From contig CM055100.1 in assembly GCA_029204225.1 (NCBI GenBank), positions 34,398,645-34,462,644 on the forward strand: a stretch of 64,000 nucleotides of DNA, read 5' to 3'. Positions 48,931-60,655 of the stretch are shown here, piece after piece (position 1 is the first letter of the stretch; every line of letters starts with the position of its first letter). The notes under the pieces are model-generated. The model was given only the letters and a program-made list of their open reading frames with translations, did not search any database and had not been told where the DNA came from. Made by a program: the position numbers and the translations under genes. The stretch is from Diphasiastrum complanatum. Its lineage: Eukaryota; Streptophyta; Lycopodiopsida; Lycopodiales; Lycopodiaceae.

Positions 48931-49440
48931 TAAGCAGATCTAATCTAGCCTAACGATTCTATTTTAAGGGCCATCTATTCTAACTATCCAAGTAAGGTGG
49001 TAATGTAATCTATGGGCTATCCTAACTGATCTAAATGGTCTAACCAGTCTAAAATCTATCTGACTAATTATCTATATCCAATCGGCTATGTCTGGATCGT
49101 TTAATTTGAATGCTCTCTTCCTAGGCTTACTTTAGGAAACTAGGCCTATCTAACTGATCTATCTAAACTAAGACTAACTAGCTTATGACTAATCTACCTA
49201 GCTAAGTAGATCTAATCTAGCCTAACTATTCTATTTTGAGGGTCATCTATTCTAGATCTAATTGGGTCGCCTTGGATATATCTTATAATTACCCAGATCT
49301 AAACTATCATTAACGACTAACTAACCTATGCTATCGTCTATCATAATCGACAACTATCTAGCTTGCCTACCTAGATATACTAAACTGGAATTAATTAACT
49401 TCACCTACCTAGGCTATCTAATGGGGTGATGATGGCTCAT
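48931..49440. repeat. CTAA/TCTA-rich region with a 60-bp direct repeat
   Basis: A roughly 65-bp segment starting CTACCTAGCTAAGCAGATC occurs at about 48926-48992 and again, about 90% alike, at 49194-49258. The surrounding DNA is rich in CTAT, CTAA and TCTA words. No coding motif. Confidence 0.75.
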
Positions 49441-49463
49441 CGTGAGCAGACGAGGATGGCGCT

Positions 49464-50327
49464 TCAGGCACATCCTTTAGTCGGGTAGTAGCGACGCAAC
49501 CTGCTGTCATTAATGGGCATGTTGAATAGTTTGCCTTGTAGGTCGGTGAGAATGACTGCGCCATTAGGTCGGATCTCTATTACCTTGTACGATCCTTCTC
49601 CTTGAAACTTAAGATTGTCTTTATGTGCCTTGGCGTTGTACAACAGGGCCAATTCTCCCTTGATGAGATCCTTGGTCTTGATATTTCGATCAAGCCAAGC
49701 TTTCTTACACTGTTTCTCTACAGCTAGGGTGTGAAGTGCTAGGAAGCAGGTTTCGTGAAGCTGGAAATGATTTTCAAGTCTCCTCTTGGTAGATTCCTTG
49801 GTACTAAGTCATTTGGCGATGGCAACTCTCAGACTCGGAATGAGAAATTCAGCAGGCATTACGGCTTCCTTTCCATACACCATTTGAAATGGAGTCTGTC
49901 TAGTGCTCACCTTAAAGGTGGTAGCATGAAATTTGTGTTCCCAATCCGAGCGTGAAGCTTCAACCATTTTCGTGATAATTCCATAAAGGATCTTATTCGA
50001 TGATTCTGCTTGTCCGTTGCAACGTGGTTAATAAGGTGTACTCTTCCTATGGACAACCAAATAAGAGGATAACAAGTGAGTGATTGTCTCATTTATAAAA
50101 TGTGTTCTACGATCACTCACAAGTTCTAGTGGGCACCCAAAATGCACTAAAATATTCTCATATAGAAATTTAACAATGTAGTTAGCGTCAGCCTTTCTCA
50201 TTGCTTTGGCTTCTACCCATTTGGTTAGATAGTCGGTGGCTACAATGATATAGCGAGATTTATGGTGGAAACATATGAAGAAAGGACAAAGATGGAGGAG
50301 ACATGCAAGCATTGGATGATTACTCAC
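49464..50327 (-). pseudogene. Ty3/gypsy integrase core and C-terminal domain
   Basis: Reads leftward: YIIVATDYLTKWVEAKAM (first catalytic Asp in ATDYLTKW, about 50255), LVSDRRTHFINETI (second Asp, about 50130) and CNGQAESSNKIL (Glu, about 50030). Then come WEHKFHATTF, TPFQMVYGKEAVMP, ELALLYNAKAHK and GSYKVIEIRPNGAVILTDLQ (the GPY-like C-terminal module), ending NDSRLRRYYPT near 49485. A stop and several shifts break it. It fits the Tat/Ogre-like gypsy family and is inverted relative to the gypsy RT and RNase H-integrase pieces on either side. Confidence 0.9.
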
Positions 50328-50334
50328 GTTTATT

Positions 50335-50545
50335 GTTTGTTTGATGTTATTTTCTAGAGATTTCAGAGTTGGAAGTATGGTGGAATCATTTCATTTATAT
50401 TCTATTTGGTTCTTCATGTTCTAGTTACATCTTGATGCGTAAAATTGATGTAAGAAATTGTGGAACATCCAATTTGGACACTATTCTTTATATCAATTAT
50501 GAAAGCTACTTTAGAACCTTATGCCAAAACTAGTTGAAGAGGGAG
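50335..50545 (+). pseudogene. Probable 3' terminal piece of a copia element
   Basis: About 210 bp preceding an LTR-like start, with purine-rich AGTTGAAGAGGGAG at its end (50532-50545). No clear RNase H motif remains. The call rests on the polypurine tract and the following LTR-like DNA. Confidence 0.35.
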
Positions 50546-51175
<630 letters not shown>

Positions 51176-51179
51176 ATTT

Positions 51180-51905
51180 CTTCACACTAGCCATGGTATA
51201 TCGTGTGAAAAAATTCTGCCATTACCTGCTAGCCAATCCATTCATCTTCTTCGTATCACCAAGCCCTACTATATCTGGTAAATAGACCATGCACGACTAG
51301 ATGGATCACCAGCTACTGCTTCTCCAAGAGTTCGACTTTAAAATAGTTGTTTTCAAAGGGAAGCAACATTATCAGGCTAATCACCTCTGATCACATATCT
51401 GAAATGTTCCTGAGAGTAGAGGGGTCAATGACGATCTCCCTGACGCAATCCTATTCCACGTCGATTTCGTCTAGTGGGCTGCCAACATCATTGGATATCT
51501 TATGTCGGGATGTCCTCCCCTTGAGATGAACAAGATAGAATGACGTAGGTTGATTATCAAATCTGCCCCTTTCACGTTGATAGCAGAACAGCTGTATCGC
51601 ATCTGTAATGACGGAATTATATGCCGATGTGTCCTACCTCACAAAGTTTCCCAAGTAGTAAGCATCGCCCACAAAAGAATAGGCGGAGGACATTTCGCTG
51701 CCGAAGCTACCAACAACAAAGTGCTGCAACATGGCCTGTGGTGGCCCACGATGTTAAAGATATTCACTATCATGTTAAAAGGTGTGACTTGTGCCAACGG
51801 TTCACCGAACCCAGAGAAATGATACAATGTCATTACGACCTATTTTGGCTGAGATGTCGTTTGAGAAATGGGGCATTGACTATGTCGGCCCTATTCATCC
51901 AATTG
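51180..51905 (+). pseudogene. Ty3/gypsy RNase H end and integrase N-terminus
   Basis: A decayed RNase H end (FKIVVFKGKQHYQANHL, about 51323-51375) leads to DDLPDAILFHVDFV (about 51430) and an HHCC integrase finger region: HKRIGGGHFAAEATNNKVLQ (about 51670), HGLWWPTM and CDLCQRFTEP in a shifted frame (about 51787). It then reads EMSFEKWGIDYVGPIHP (about 51850-51902), the first catalytic Asp context. It breaks off near 51905 at the copia derivative. Content and orientation continue the RT piece at 47.7-48.4 kb. Confidence 0.85.
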
Positions 51906-52191
51906 CCCAAATTTGGCTTTTTCACTTTGTAAAACTACATGCATGGTGTAAATCTTCATCAACACCAAAAGTCAAGATAGATGGCTTTTTTATTTTCAAA
52001 ACTCCTCCTAAAAAGTTATCTATTTGGCTTGAATTGAACATTGATCTTGGAATATATCTAAGATTGGACCTATGCTTGATGAAGAATCTTACAGTGGGTC
52101 CCTTGGTTTGCATATGAAGTCAAGATCACCCAAAGAATCCATCATATCCGCATCCTCACCATAACCATGATAAGATCTCTTTGGTAGAAAT
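51906..52191 (-). other. 3' non-coding end of the RT-less copia derivative
   Basis: Non-coding sequence following the orphan ORF on the minus strand. GAGGAGTTTTGAAAATAAAAAAGCC-like DNA near 52008-51985 resembles the PPT/LTR junction of copy 1 at about 41095-41070, so the LTR may start here; it is largely truncated. Confidence 0.35.
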
Positions 52192-52985
52192 CTATTGCCA
52201 ATGCCTTTGAAGAGTATTCCACCAAATTGCCACTATTTCAATATGCCTCCTCCATGCTTGATGAGAATCTTTGATTTGAAAATTCCATTTGCATGAAGAT
52301 AGCTGCATAATAAATGTAAAAATCCGAGGCTTCCATGCCTCACAATGATCATAATGATCATAGAGATCAAGATCATAAGATGAGTAAACATGTTGATCAT
52401 CAAGATTAAACATACTAGCTTGCCTAGTCCACATACTATGAACTTTATCCAAAATGGATCTAATCTTGAAATCGAATGCTATCTTGATCTTTTTTAGGCA
52501 AAATAATTTCTCAATGATGTAAGTGTCCTCTTTGGATGCCTCACTTATTCTCAAGAGAAGTTTACAAAATGCCTCAAAACATGAAAAAGCATGATTTTTC
52601 AAATTATCAGTATCAAACTCATTCTTGCTCTTACTAGATACATGAGCATACTTTTGATGACTCAATATCTTGCTTTCAAAATGTTTTGGAAACATATCTA
52701 AGCCAACAATGACAAGAAATATGTCCATACAATAGGCTTCATCCAAAACTAGAATTGCCTTACTTGAAATTTGAGATGTAAAAATTCTCAATAAAGCAAG
52801 ATGGTACATCAAACAATGAAAGAGAAGCGTAAGTAAGAATGTTGGAGTGGATAGCACCTGAAACTTTCCTCTCTTTACCATGAAAAAAGAACCACAAGGA
52901 CTCGGCCTTGCATCTTGAAGATCCCCTTGAACTATCTTCAAAAGAAATAATTTGTGATGCATCATGAGATGCCTTGATCTCGGCC
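52192..52985 (-). CDS. Orphan ORF replacing RT in a copia derivative (copy 2)
   Basis: The open frame 53037-52192 carries, from about 52790, segments homologous to the 41.2-42.0 kb ORF: SKAILVLDEAYCMD, ESKILSHQKYAHVSSKSKNE, CFEAFCKLLLRISEASKEDT and YIIEKLFCLKK. The upstream part of the homology (SLWFFFHGKERKVS, LTYASLSLFD) lies in the overlapping frame, so one frameshift at about 52790 separates them. This copy shows the context: the ORF directly follows copia integrase, in the position of RT-RNase H. There are no YVDD, RNase H or other catalytic motifs. Function unknown. It may serve packaging or regulation in a non-autonomous element, or be captured host sequence. Confidence 0.5.
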
Positions 52986-55540
52986 CCTTCCAAGGTTGAA
53001 TGTTGATCTTCAAAAAATATGACATCTCTATTCTCAATCACCTTTGAAAATAAGCATCCAACCATGATCCATGAACTTGGATCACCTTTCTTCCTTGTTT
53101 CCAAGAGAATATATGCAAAGAAAAAACTTTCAAGTACACTAAGGTAATCAACCTTAGGCTTATTGTAGAACAAGACTTCATATGGTGTATTTCCGCCAAG
53201 AGCTCCATAACTCCTCAAAGCTTTGACATTCAATGAGAATTTCATCTCAACATATGCTTTGAATAATAGAAAATAATAATGCATCATAAATATAGAAGAA
53301 ACAAGATATGACCAATTGTTACTTGTGAAACCATCAACAAAAGTAGCAAAGCAGGGTATCTCCCTTGTTAGATTATTTTCCTACTAATCGACTAATCGAC
53401 ATTTTAATCTTCATCCAATTTTTATCCAGACCTGCAGATTTCTTCATGTTTTTACACAGTCTGCATAACTACTCGGAAATGGCTCACAGTGTCGACATTT
53501 GTCGAGATTTTTGCCTTTCAAGATTTTCTCTCACTTCGGCATTTTTGACATTTTTGCCTTTCGACATTTTCTCTCACTTTGCATTTTTTGCAAAATGCCA
53601 GATGCCTTAAATATCAAAGAAATGACTTTAGCGAAGACCTTCACGTTTTTCGCATTTTTTTTCCTGTGACAGTTTACGTTCATTTCTGCAGAGTTAAAGT
53701 TTACGTTCAAATCTGCAGATAGACTGTTTACGACCAAAGCCACCATCTTGTATTAATTCATCAACAAGTATTTTCTGAGAAGTCCTAATTGGATGAATGC
53801 CAGCACATCACAGCCAACTGGATCACGCATTTGACGACCTAATTGCTTAGTATAAATAGCTGTTCATATTTCAACATCTTATTCTTAGATCTAATTCTTA
53901 GATCAAAGATCTCAGATAGTCTTTGAAGCATAGTTAGCATCTACCTCAAGCATGCGACCTATCTTTCATACACCTCTTTCCGACATCCCTTGCTTATAGA
54001 TGATAAAAAGTGAACATCCAAGTGTTCCAACTCCAATGGATGTATAGTCTTGATGGAAGAAATTGAATATGGCTTATTATGTGATTTTGCTATTGAACAA
54101 GCCTTACATGGCTTGATCTCCTTGACAATAGAAAACATAGATTTGAAATTGGTATGATCCAATCTCTTATGCCATGACTCCTCCTTGGAAATACTAGTCA
54201 TCAAAGCAACATCAAAGAACTTGCACTTTCATGTAGATCTAACTTGAAAATGCCACCATAATTAGATCCATGTGCTAGGATCACATAACCTTTCTTAATA
54301 GTACAAATATTGATATTGAATTCCACATCAAGGCCATTATCAAGCAACTTTCCAACACTTATAACATTCTTTGTGAGTCTAGGAACAAAAAGAACATTGG
54401 AAAGAGATAAAATCTTAGAAGATGCAAGCTTCAAGAGAATACTCCCAACTCTTTCAATAGAACATCCATGATCAATATCTGTGTATATTGATTTCTTAAG
54501 TTCTTGATAAGGTACTTGATAAGGTACAATAGAATCAAAAGAATTCTTGGAGCAACACATGTGTGATGAAGCACCACTATCAATATACCAAGATCCATCT
54601 TTCTTTAAGGGTGTAGAGAAGAAACTTGATACCATAAGCGGTCCTTCTCCTTCACTTGCAAAGAAGTCTTCTTCTTTCTCATTGATGATGTTGGCTTGCT
54701 TGAGTTGATTCTTCTTCTTGAAGCAATTAGTGGCATAATGTCCCATCTTGCCACAAAAAAAACACACTTGATCTTCTTCTTCTTAAACTTGGAGGTAGAA
54801 GGATGAGATATCATCTTCTTCTCCATCTTTGTCTTTGTCCTTTGCTTTGTCTTTGTTGAAGGCATGAGATTGTTGGTTCTTGTTTCTCCCTTTGAGCTTG
54901 TCATTGACAAATAGAGATTTTTCATCCTCAATATGATTGAGAGATAGTTGGTCCATCCTCAAAAGCTTGTACTTTTGTCTAGCTTCCTCATAAGGATTCC
55001 TTGAAGGGTCTTCAAACTTGGCAACTCCTCCTTAATAGCATAGGTTTGGACAAGGTTGTCATAGTCTTGTTTCAAGCCATTAAGGATGACTTGAACTAGC
55101 TCATCTTGGTTGATTGTGACTCCAATACAAGCAAGCTCTCTATGAAGATCTTTGATCCTCAATACATAATCAGAAGCACTCTCATATCTTCTTTGGAAAC
55201 TTTGAAAATTTTGATTCCTAAGAGTAAGAATTCTGGAGTGTTCTTAGACTCATAGATAGTCTTGAGTGGATCCCAAGCTTCTTTGGAAGTAGTGCAAGAT
55301 CCAATTTCTCTTAAGATCTCATTAGAGACGTTCATTTTTATAAAATGAAGAGCCATCCTAGCCCTCTTTTTATATTTTGGCACTCTAACTTGTACTTGTG
55401 GCTCATCCTCAAGTCCAAGTACTATGTCCATTACATCTTGGGGTATTAGAATAGACTCCATTCTAATCTTCTAGATTGAATAATTCTAGTCTCTTCAGTC
55501 TTTCACTAGCTTCTAAGAGATAAGAACCCATAGAGGCCAT
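52986..55540 (-). pseudogene. Copia gag-protease-integrase remnant split by a solo LTR
   Basis: Gag starts at ATG 55540 (MASMGSYLLEASERLK), then RARMALHFIKMNVSNEILRE and a K-rich tail. The zinc knuckle is CFFCGKMGHYATNCF (about 54761-54717). Protease: SWYIDSGASSHMC (about 54594), VLFVPRLTKNVISVGKLLDN. GAG-pre-integrase: SWHKRLDHTNF (about 54175) with CKACSIAKSHNKPY. Integrase resumes left of the solo LTR with TFVDGFTSNNWSYL (about 53335) and TPYEVLFYNKPKVDYLSVLE (about 53200-53140); the stretch with the catalytic residues is deleted. RT and RNase H are replaced by the orphan ORF. Gag is the same family as the fragments at 0.7-1 kb and 9.5-10.4 kb. Confidence 0.88.
53367..53985 (+). mobile_element. 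Solo LTR with perfect target-site duplication
   Basis: TGTTAGATTATTTTCC...CTTTCCGACA, 619 bp, flanked on both sides by TCCCT (53362-53366 and 53986-53990). It carries a TATA box (AGTATAAATAGC, about 53850) and no coding region. Taking it out reconnects the interrupted copia integrase, so it inserted there and later lost its body by LTR-LTR recombination. Short GTCGACATTTGTCGAG-like words occur in its U3. Confidence 0.9.
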
Positions 55541-56291
55541 CAAATGTGAGAAATCCTAGTAATGAACAAACAATATGTTGTTTCTCTCGCACTATAGGAA
55601 TCACAAAGGGTAAACTACCAAATCCTATGTAAGATCTTGCAACAATTTTTTTTTAGATAGATCTCAAAATTACTACCAATGTTTTGCAAATTAGATCAAT
55701 CTCCCAATATGAAATGGAGTATAGACAAGTTTTGGTTCTACCTTTCTTTGAAACGTGGAGTGCAAAGAGGAAAAAAATCTCATAAATCACATTGTACAAC
55801 TATTTAGCAGAATTATTGGGGTGAGCCAAAGGTAAGTGCTAGAATTTGATGTTTGTTATGGTCATTTGCCAATGTTTAAAATTTTCATATCTAAATTGAT
55901 AATCCATTGTCATCATGTGTTGCAGGTGTGTTAACTACACTAGCGGATGATGATGTTGTGAAGACATTATTTTTTTTGCATACAACAACATATAATAAAT
56001 TTAGGCATTCACTACTATGCACCAAATACATTAAAGTTCTAAGCATATAGCGTCATAAAAAATGTCTAATCATTAAGTTTTATGCAATGATTATATTAAG
56101 TTTTTTACATTCTTGTCAAAATTAATGTTCTACAAGTTGTATAGATACAAGATTTGTTTGTACAAAAATTATTTTTTTGTATGAAAGCAAATATAGGAAC
56201 CATCATGTACCAAAAAAAATTTGTATTAGATTTTGATTGCAATTCTTGTTTTATTTTACATACTGCATGTCTAAACTCACACATTCACTAG
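55541..56291. other. Spacer, AT-rich
   Basis: Leader of the minus-strand copia element at its left and unassigned AT-rich DNA to the right. No primer site or LTR border could be recognised. Confidence 0.4.
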
Positions 56292-56454
56292 TTAGCAAAT
56301 GGCACATTGAGATGAGAATCACACTCATGTTTAGTAGAGCCCACAATACCGTATGGAAAGCTCGCTCATATAGCATTCCGAAAGCACTGGTCAAGGGAGT
56401 TTGGGAAAGAGAAGCATCATGGAATACAATAAAGGAAACCACAAAGCACAACAT
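56292..56454 (+). other. Exon-like segment
   Basis: Preceded by CACATTCACTAG and followed by the strong donor GTAAGTT. The open frame reads LVSKWHIEMRITLMFSRAHN, then VKGVWEREASW. No domain is recognised and it may be chance. It belongs with the other exon-like segments at 58.3, 59.2 and 60.7 kb if a plus-strand host gene exists. Confidence 0.25.
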
Positions 56455-56880
56455 GTAAGTTCAAGGAATTACAATCATTTCTTGAAAGAAAAAAAAGGCC
56501 ATATAATTGAATTTAAATTGCAGATCAGTGCACAATTGCATAGAAGTCCTATAAGCACATATTGCATTGTGAGGACAGAAGTCAACAAAGTGAATTTGAG
56601 AGCAGATGAAGAGCTGATGGAGAGCTTATGAAGACTTAACTGCTGGAGAGCTTAAGAGCTAAAGAACAACAATGATGGAGAGGTGATGAAGTCCTGTTGG
56701 GGAGTTATAAAATTCAACGGAACCACATGATGAGGAGAAGATGGCACAAGCACATGAAGCCTTGCGATGTCATGAAGGAGAACAATTGCGGGAGGCCACC
56801 GAATGGCCATTAATGCTTGTGTTACCAAGGGAGAAGCCCAACTTGACAGGCACTCACTCGGAGGCCCAAAAAGTTGCCCC
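56455..56880. other. Purine-rich spacer
   Basis: Recurrent GATGGAGAG and GAGCTTAAGAG words at about 56605-56700; no gene recognised. Confidence 0.4.
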
Positions 56881-57044
56881 AGGTTGCCCCTACATGGCAT
56901 GGGCCTTGTGCCACCTAAGCCTCCACGTAAGAGCAACAAGTTTTTGGTAAAAGAGTTTAGACAGGTTGCCCCTACATGGCATGGGCCTTGTGCCACCTAA
57001 GCCTCCACGTAAAAGCAACAAGTTTTTGGTAAAAGAGTTTAGAC
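56881..57044. repeat. 82-bp tandem duplication
   Basis: Two adjacent copies (56881-56962 and 56963-57044) of a unit starting AGGTTGCCCCTACATGGC, differing at one base only. Confidence 0.97.
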
Positions 57045-57177
57045 CACTTTCAACGTTTTGAGCCAACCAGGAGTTGACATGTCACTTTAGATCTTGCCAC
57101 GCTCTAGTCTGCAACAGGCCTATGATCATTGTCACTCGGAGTGATTGTGCTTAATAGATTGATCATAGATGTTTGGG

Positions 57178-57202
57178 AGCCCAGCCCAGCCCAGCCCAGC
57201 CC
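57178..57202. repeat. (AGCCC)5 pentanucleotide repeat
   Basis: Five perfect AGCCC units followed by AGCAC. Confidence 0.95.
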
Positions 57203-57509
57203 AGCACTCTGACTCCTGTGAGTGAGTAAAAATAGTGGACTCTCGTGGTTTAAGATATTGGCCCATTGGGTGCAGGACCCAGTCCCAAATGTGTAGCAGC
57301 AGGCGCAGCACCTGACAGATCGGACAAGACGGTGGGGAGCCTAGCGGCAGCCCCAGCTAGCGCAGCATCTTGGATATTAGTATAGCATAAGGCATTGCAC
57401 ACACAATCAGCTATTTCACACAGCTGCTTCACATAAGGCGGTGCTTAATTGTAAGTTTGCTTGTTATCTTCCTTCCTGGTATGAATGTATGAATGTTCCT
57501 GGGGAAGCT

Positions 57510-58200
57510 ACGCTACTACGCTGTTTCACGAATTTTTGGAGATGGGCTTTTTGTCTTCTGTCGTTTCAAGCATTGTTAGCTATTGACAAGAATTTGTTTG
57601 TCTTGCTGTTGCTGTTGCTCTTGTTTATTTTGGTGAAAGCTTGTTTATTGTACTCATGTGAAGACTAAGCTAAGACATGAAAACATTGTGTGTCCATGAA
57701 AACTAAGCTAAGAGCTATTTCACAAGACTTTGCGCAGCTTGTTTTTTGTCTTCCGCTGTTTCAAAAATCTGTAACCTATCTTCAAAATTTTGTTTTTTCG
57801 TGTTGCTCTTGCTCTTGCTTATTATAATGAAGGTTTGTTGCATGTATGTATGATCATCCATGTAAACCAGCTAAGAGCTGTTCCACAGAGTTGGTGAGGC
57901 TTGTCGTCTGTCTTCTGCCATTTCAAAAATTTGTGAACCATTCTAGTTCAATAATTTGTGAACTATTCTCAAATTTGTCTCTTGTTGTTGCTCTTGCTCT
58001 TGTTTATTATGATGCAGGTTTGTTTCTCATATTCATGTATGTACGAGATCATCTTTCAAAGCTAAACTAGGAGCGTTTCACAAACTTTGCCACGTGTTTT
58101 TTGGGTCTTCTGTCGTTTCAAAAATTTGGTTGTGTTGTTGTTGCTCTGGCTCTTGTTTATTATGGTGAGGGTTTGTTTGTTTGGTCATTTATTGCGCTTT
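57510..58200 (+). repeat. Four degenerate tandem repeats of about 160-200 bp
   Basis: Each unit carries, in order, a TTTCACAGAACTTTG-like start, TTTTTTGTCTTCTGTCGTTTC, AAAAATTTGT, TTGTTGCTCTTGCTCTTGT, TTATTATGATG and GGTTTGTT, then a CATGTATGTA or related tail. Units begin near 57520, 57714, 57873 and 58072. The pyrimidine-rich plus strand and position before an exon-like segment suggest a leader or intron repeat. Confidence 0.8.
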
Positions 58201-58265
58201 TGAACTGCAACAAATACATAGCCAAGCCGCATTAGCCTTTTTTCCGTTGCTGCTCTGCTGATTTT

Positions 58266-58388
58266 ATGAGGATGCCTAACTTTTCGGAAATGCTTTCAGC
58301 TGGAGACCTTGGACTCGCAGACACCTTACACAGCAGAACAGACGAGGAAAAGGCGGCCTTTCTTTTGCATTCGCTCTCTTCTCAAAAG
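58266..58388 (+). CDS. Candidate host exon (41 codons), unknown gene
   Basis: ATG at 58266 opens MRMPNFSEMLSAGDLGLADT, then LHSRTDEEKAAFLLHSLSSQ, and ends in CAAAAG just before GTACAAG, a good donor. A strong acceptor (TTCTTTCCCCTCAATTAG) ends at 58911; splicing there in phase adds only 16 codons (NDRWNRFHFFPVWVQ) and a stop at 58959, or the next exon lies elsewhere. Composition is more G+C balanced than the surroundings, and no retroelement motif is seen. I do not recognise the protein. The ATG may not be the true start, since an acceptor-like AG occurs within the segment. It is a candidate for the first coding exon of a plus-strand gene whose leader holds the tandem repeats. Confidence 0.35.
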
Positions 58389-59196
58389 GTACAAGCTTCA
58401 CAGCCTTTGTTCCTTGCTGTCCATACTCGCATACGCTTATTCCTATTCACTAGATTGTTAGAATAATGACAACTCTTTTTGGCAATCGCACATTTGAATG
58501 CAAAAGAAATGAACGTTCTGGCCGTTAAGACTGATACTAGTTGGTTACTGGTTGGTCCACTTCCTTGTAGTATCTCTAGTCCTTCAATTCGCTAGCTCTT
58601 CTTCTGCAACATTAGCATCTGCAATCAGTAGCTGTATCTCAGAAGTATAGCTAATATGATAGACAAGTGGATGAAGCTAGTTGCAAGTATTATGTGTTAA
58701 TAATAATTCATCTTCTAGCTACTGATTTTGTTATTTGCATAGCATGATGGACATATGGGAACGCTCCAGAGTGTTAAAATATATCAGTTTTGAGTTGGTG
58801 AATTGCCATCCCCATATTGAACATTCGTTGGCCTCTATGCATCTTTTTCCTGTTGAAGCTTTGTTTATTCATTTATACCCATTTTGAAATTCTTTCTTTC
58901 CCCTCAATTAGAATGACCGCTGGAACAGGTTTCACTTTTTCCCGGTGTGGGTACAATAGTACTCTGTGTAAGACCATCATATACCACAAAGATCAGACAT
59001 TAACTAGTACAAGTCTGAAAATGTCATGATTTGCAACATTGTTGCCTCCATATGCCCATTTGTCCGTGTCGTGTACCTTTTAAGAGTGTTTCAAGAATGC
59101 AAACTTTACTGTACTCTTATGCTGCAAAACATATGGCTACTTATAAATGCATACGATCTTAGGAAGTATGATCTGGAGCACATTGTCATGTAGTGA

Positions 59197-59445
59197 TGTG
59201 AAAAAGCAGATGTAGCTGCTAGCTTCTTACAACATCTATCGAAGATCAAAGATGAGGCATTGGTGATGCTGTTGATCAGGTCAATCATGAATATTATCAC
59301 ATCGCTGGAGGCTGAACTTGCAGTCTCCTCAAATCAGAACTTGATGTGGTACCTTTGTAATAGTGGTAAATTGAAGTTGGCGAGAGCCGCTGAGGAATTT
59401 TCAGTTCTTGCAGTCATTTTGATTCATAACTGCAATAGCACCTGA
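59197..59445 (+). pseudogene. Candidate host exon remnant, unknown gene
   Basis: The open frame reads CEKADVAASFLQHLSKIKDE, then LLIRSIMNIITSLEAELAVS and NLMWYLCNSGKLKLARAAEE. It is helix-rich with balanced codon use and looks like real protein, but no clean acceptor is visible at its left end and its right end runs into an inverted gypsy RT fragment near 59430. It may be an exon of the same gene as 58.27 kb broken by that insertion. Not recognised. Confidence 0.3.
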
Positions 59446-59800
59446 TGGTATCCACTCTTCAAATCAATCTTGCTAAACACAGTAGCATCATGAAGGGCAT
59501 CCAACATATTTAGACATGGCATAGGATATTGATGATTAACAATAATCTTGTTCAGTCCACACACATTTTTCCAAGAACCATCATTTTCTTTTATCAGAAT
59601 GGTCAAAGAGGCAAAGGGGGAGAAGCTAGGCCTTATGTACCCTCTAGCAAGACAATCCTCAATCATGCTTCTCACCTTTTCCTCCTCTTTGAGACTCATT
59701 ATAAGGTGGTATATTAATAGGACATAATTTAGGAATCAATTCAACTTTATGTTCCATGCTTATTTTAGGGGATAAAATAGATGCTTCTTTTTTGTGTAAC
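59424..59800 (-). pseudogene. Gypsy (chromovirus-type) RT N-terminal fragment
   Basis: Reads leftward: HKVELIPKLCPINIPPYN, MSLKEEEKVRSMIEDCLARG, YIRPSFSPFASLTILIKEND, GSWKNVCGLNKIIVNHQYPM and VFSKIDLKSGYHQVLLQ, then a stop at about 59424. This is the RT fingers and motif A (FSKIDLKSGYHQ) of a Ty3/gypsy element. Motifs B to E, RNase H and integrase are absent. Only short shifts break the frame near 59700. It may come from the same chromovirus family as the 3' end at 62.9-64 kb, which is also on the minus strand. Confidence 0.9.
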
Positions 59801-60655
59801 TGCAAATCAAAGAGCCTACATTATGTAGAGCAAATACATTTTAATGTGGATGGTTTAGAATAATATTAAACTAATCATTGAATTCTTGATAATTACTTTT
59901 ATTCCTGTTTGATAATATGCAACTTCTCGTAAGACATTTTGCAGTTATCAACTCCGGAGATCATAGAGAATCAATCCTAGGTGAGCGAGCCTAACTTAAG
60001 CACGATACACCAACTCAACATCTGTGGCAAGATCAGCTTCACATATTAAGGATTTGGCATCAACAATAATGTTATGAAAATTGCTCGATCATATGCTTAA
60101 CATAATCTCATATTGAATGTACCTTGAGGTAATATTGGTCTTTTATCTCTCTTGGTGTGCTTGACACATGTTGGAATGTGCAATTTTATTCAGGATTTTA
60201 TGATAGCAGACTCGAGCATAATAAAGACAAGGAACATCTCTCTTTGCGTCGATCCTTCATAAAGATGGTCTTCTATCACTTATTCACAACTTAGTGTGAG
60301 ATAGAATAGTGAGGAGCATGAATGCCTTTGATGCATGTAGCCTTTTGTTCCATCTCTTGACCTATTTGTTTCTCTTTATCACTTGTGATGTCAAGAACTG
60401 CTTTCAACTTCTACATTGTTGAAAGTTGCAATGCTGAAATTAGCAACAAATTTCCTGTATAGAGAACTTTACTTTTTCTCACTGAGCTAACTAGCATTGA
60501 AGCTCAAAGCATTGAAACTAATATTATGCTCAATGGAAAGCCATAAAACTTCACAACATATATTTAGTCTCTTTGAAAGTCTTTATGTTGTTGATGATGA
60601 AACATTTGATTTTGTCATTGCTTGAATCTTGTGGGCTTCGTTTCTAGCCTTGCAG
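59801..60655. other. Unassigned, intron-like
   Basis: No motif recognised. It lies between a gypsy fragment and an exon-like segment and ends in a good pyrimidine-rich acceptor. Confidence 0.35.

Noticed and set aside
57250-57470. GC-richer patch read as a CpG-island-like promoter
   Set aside because: Only about 200 bp, with no TATA or initiator arrangement clear enough to support a promoter call.
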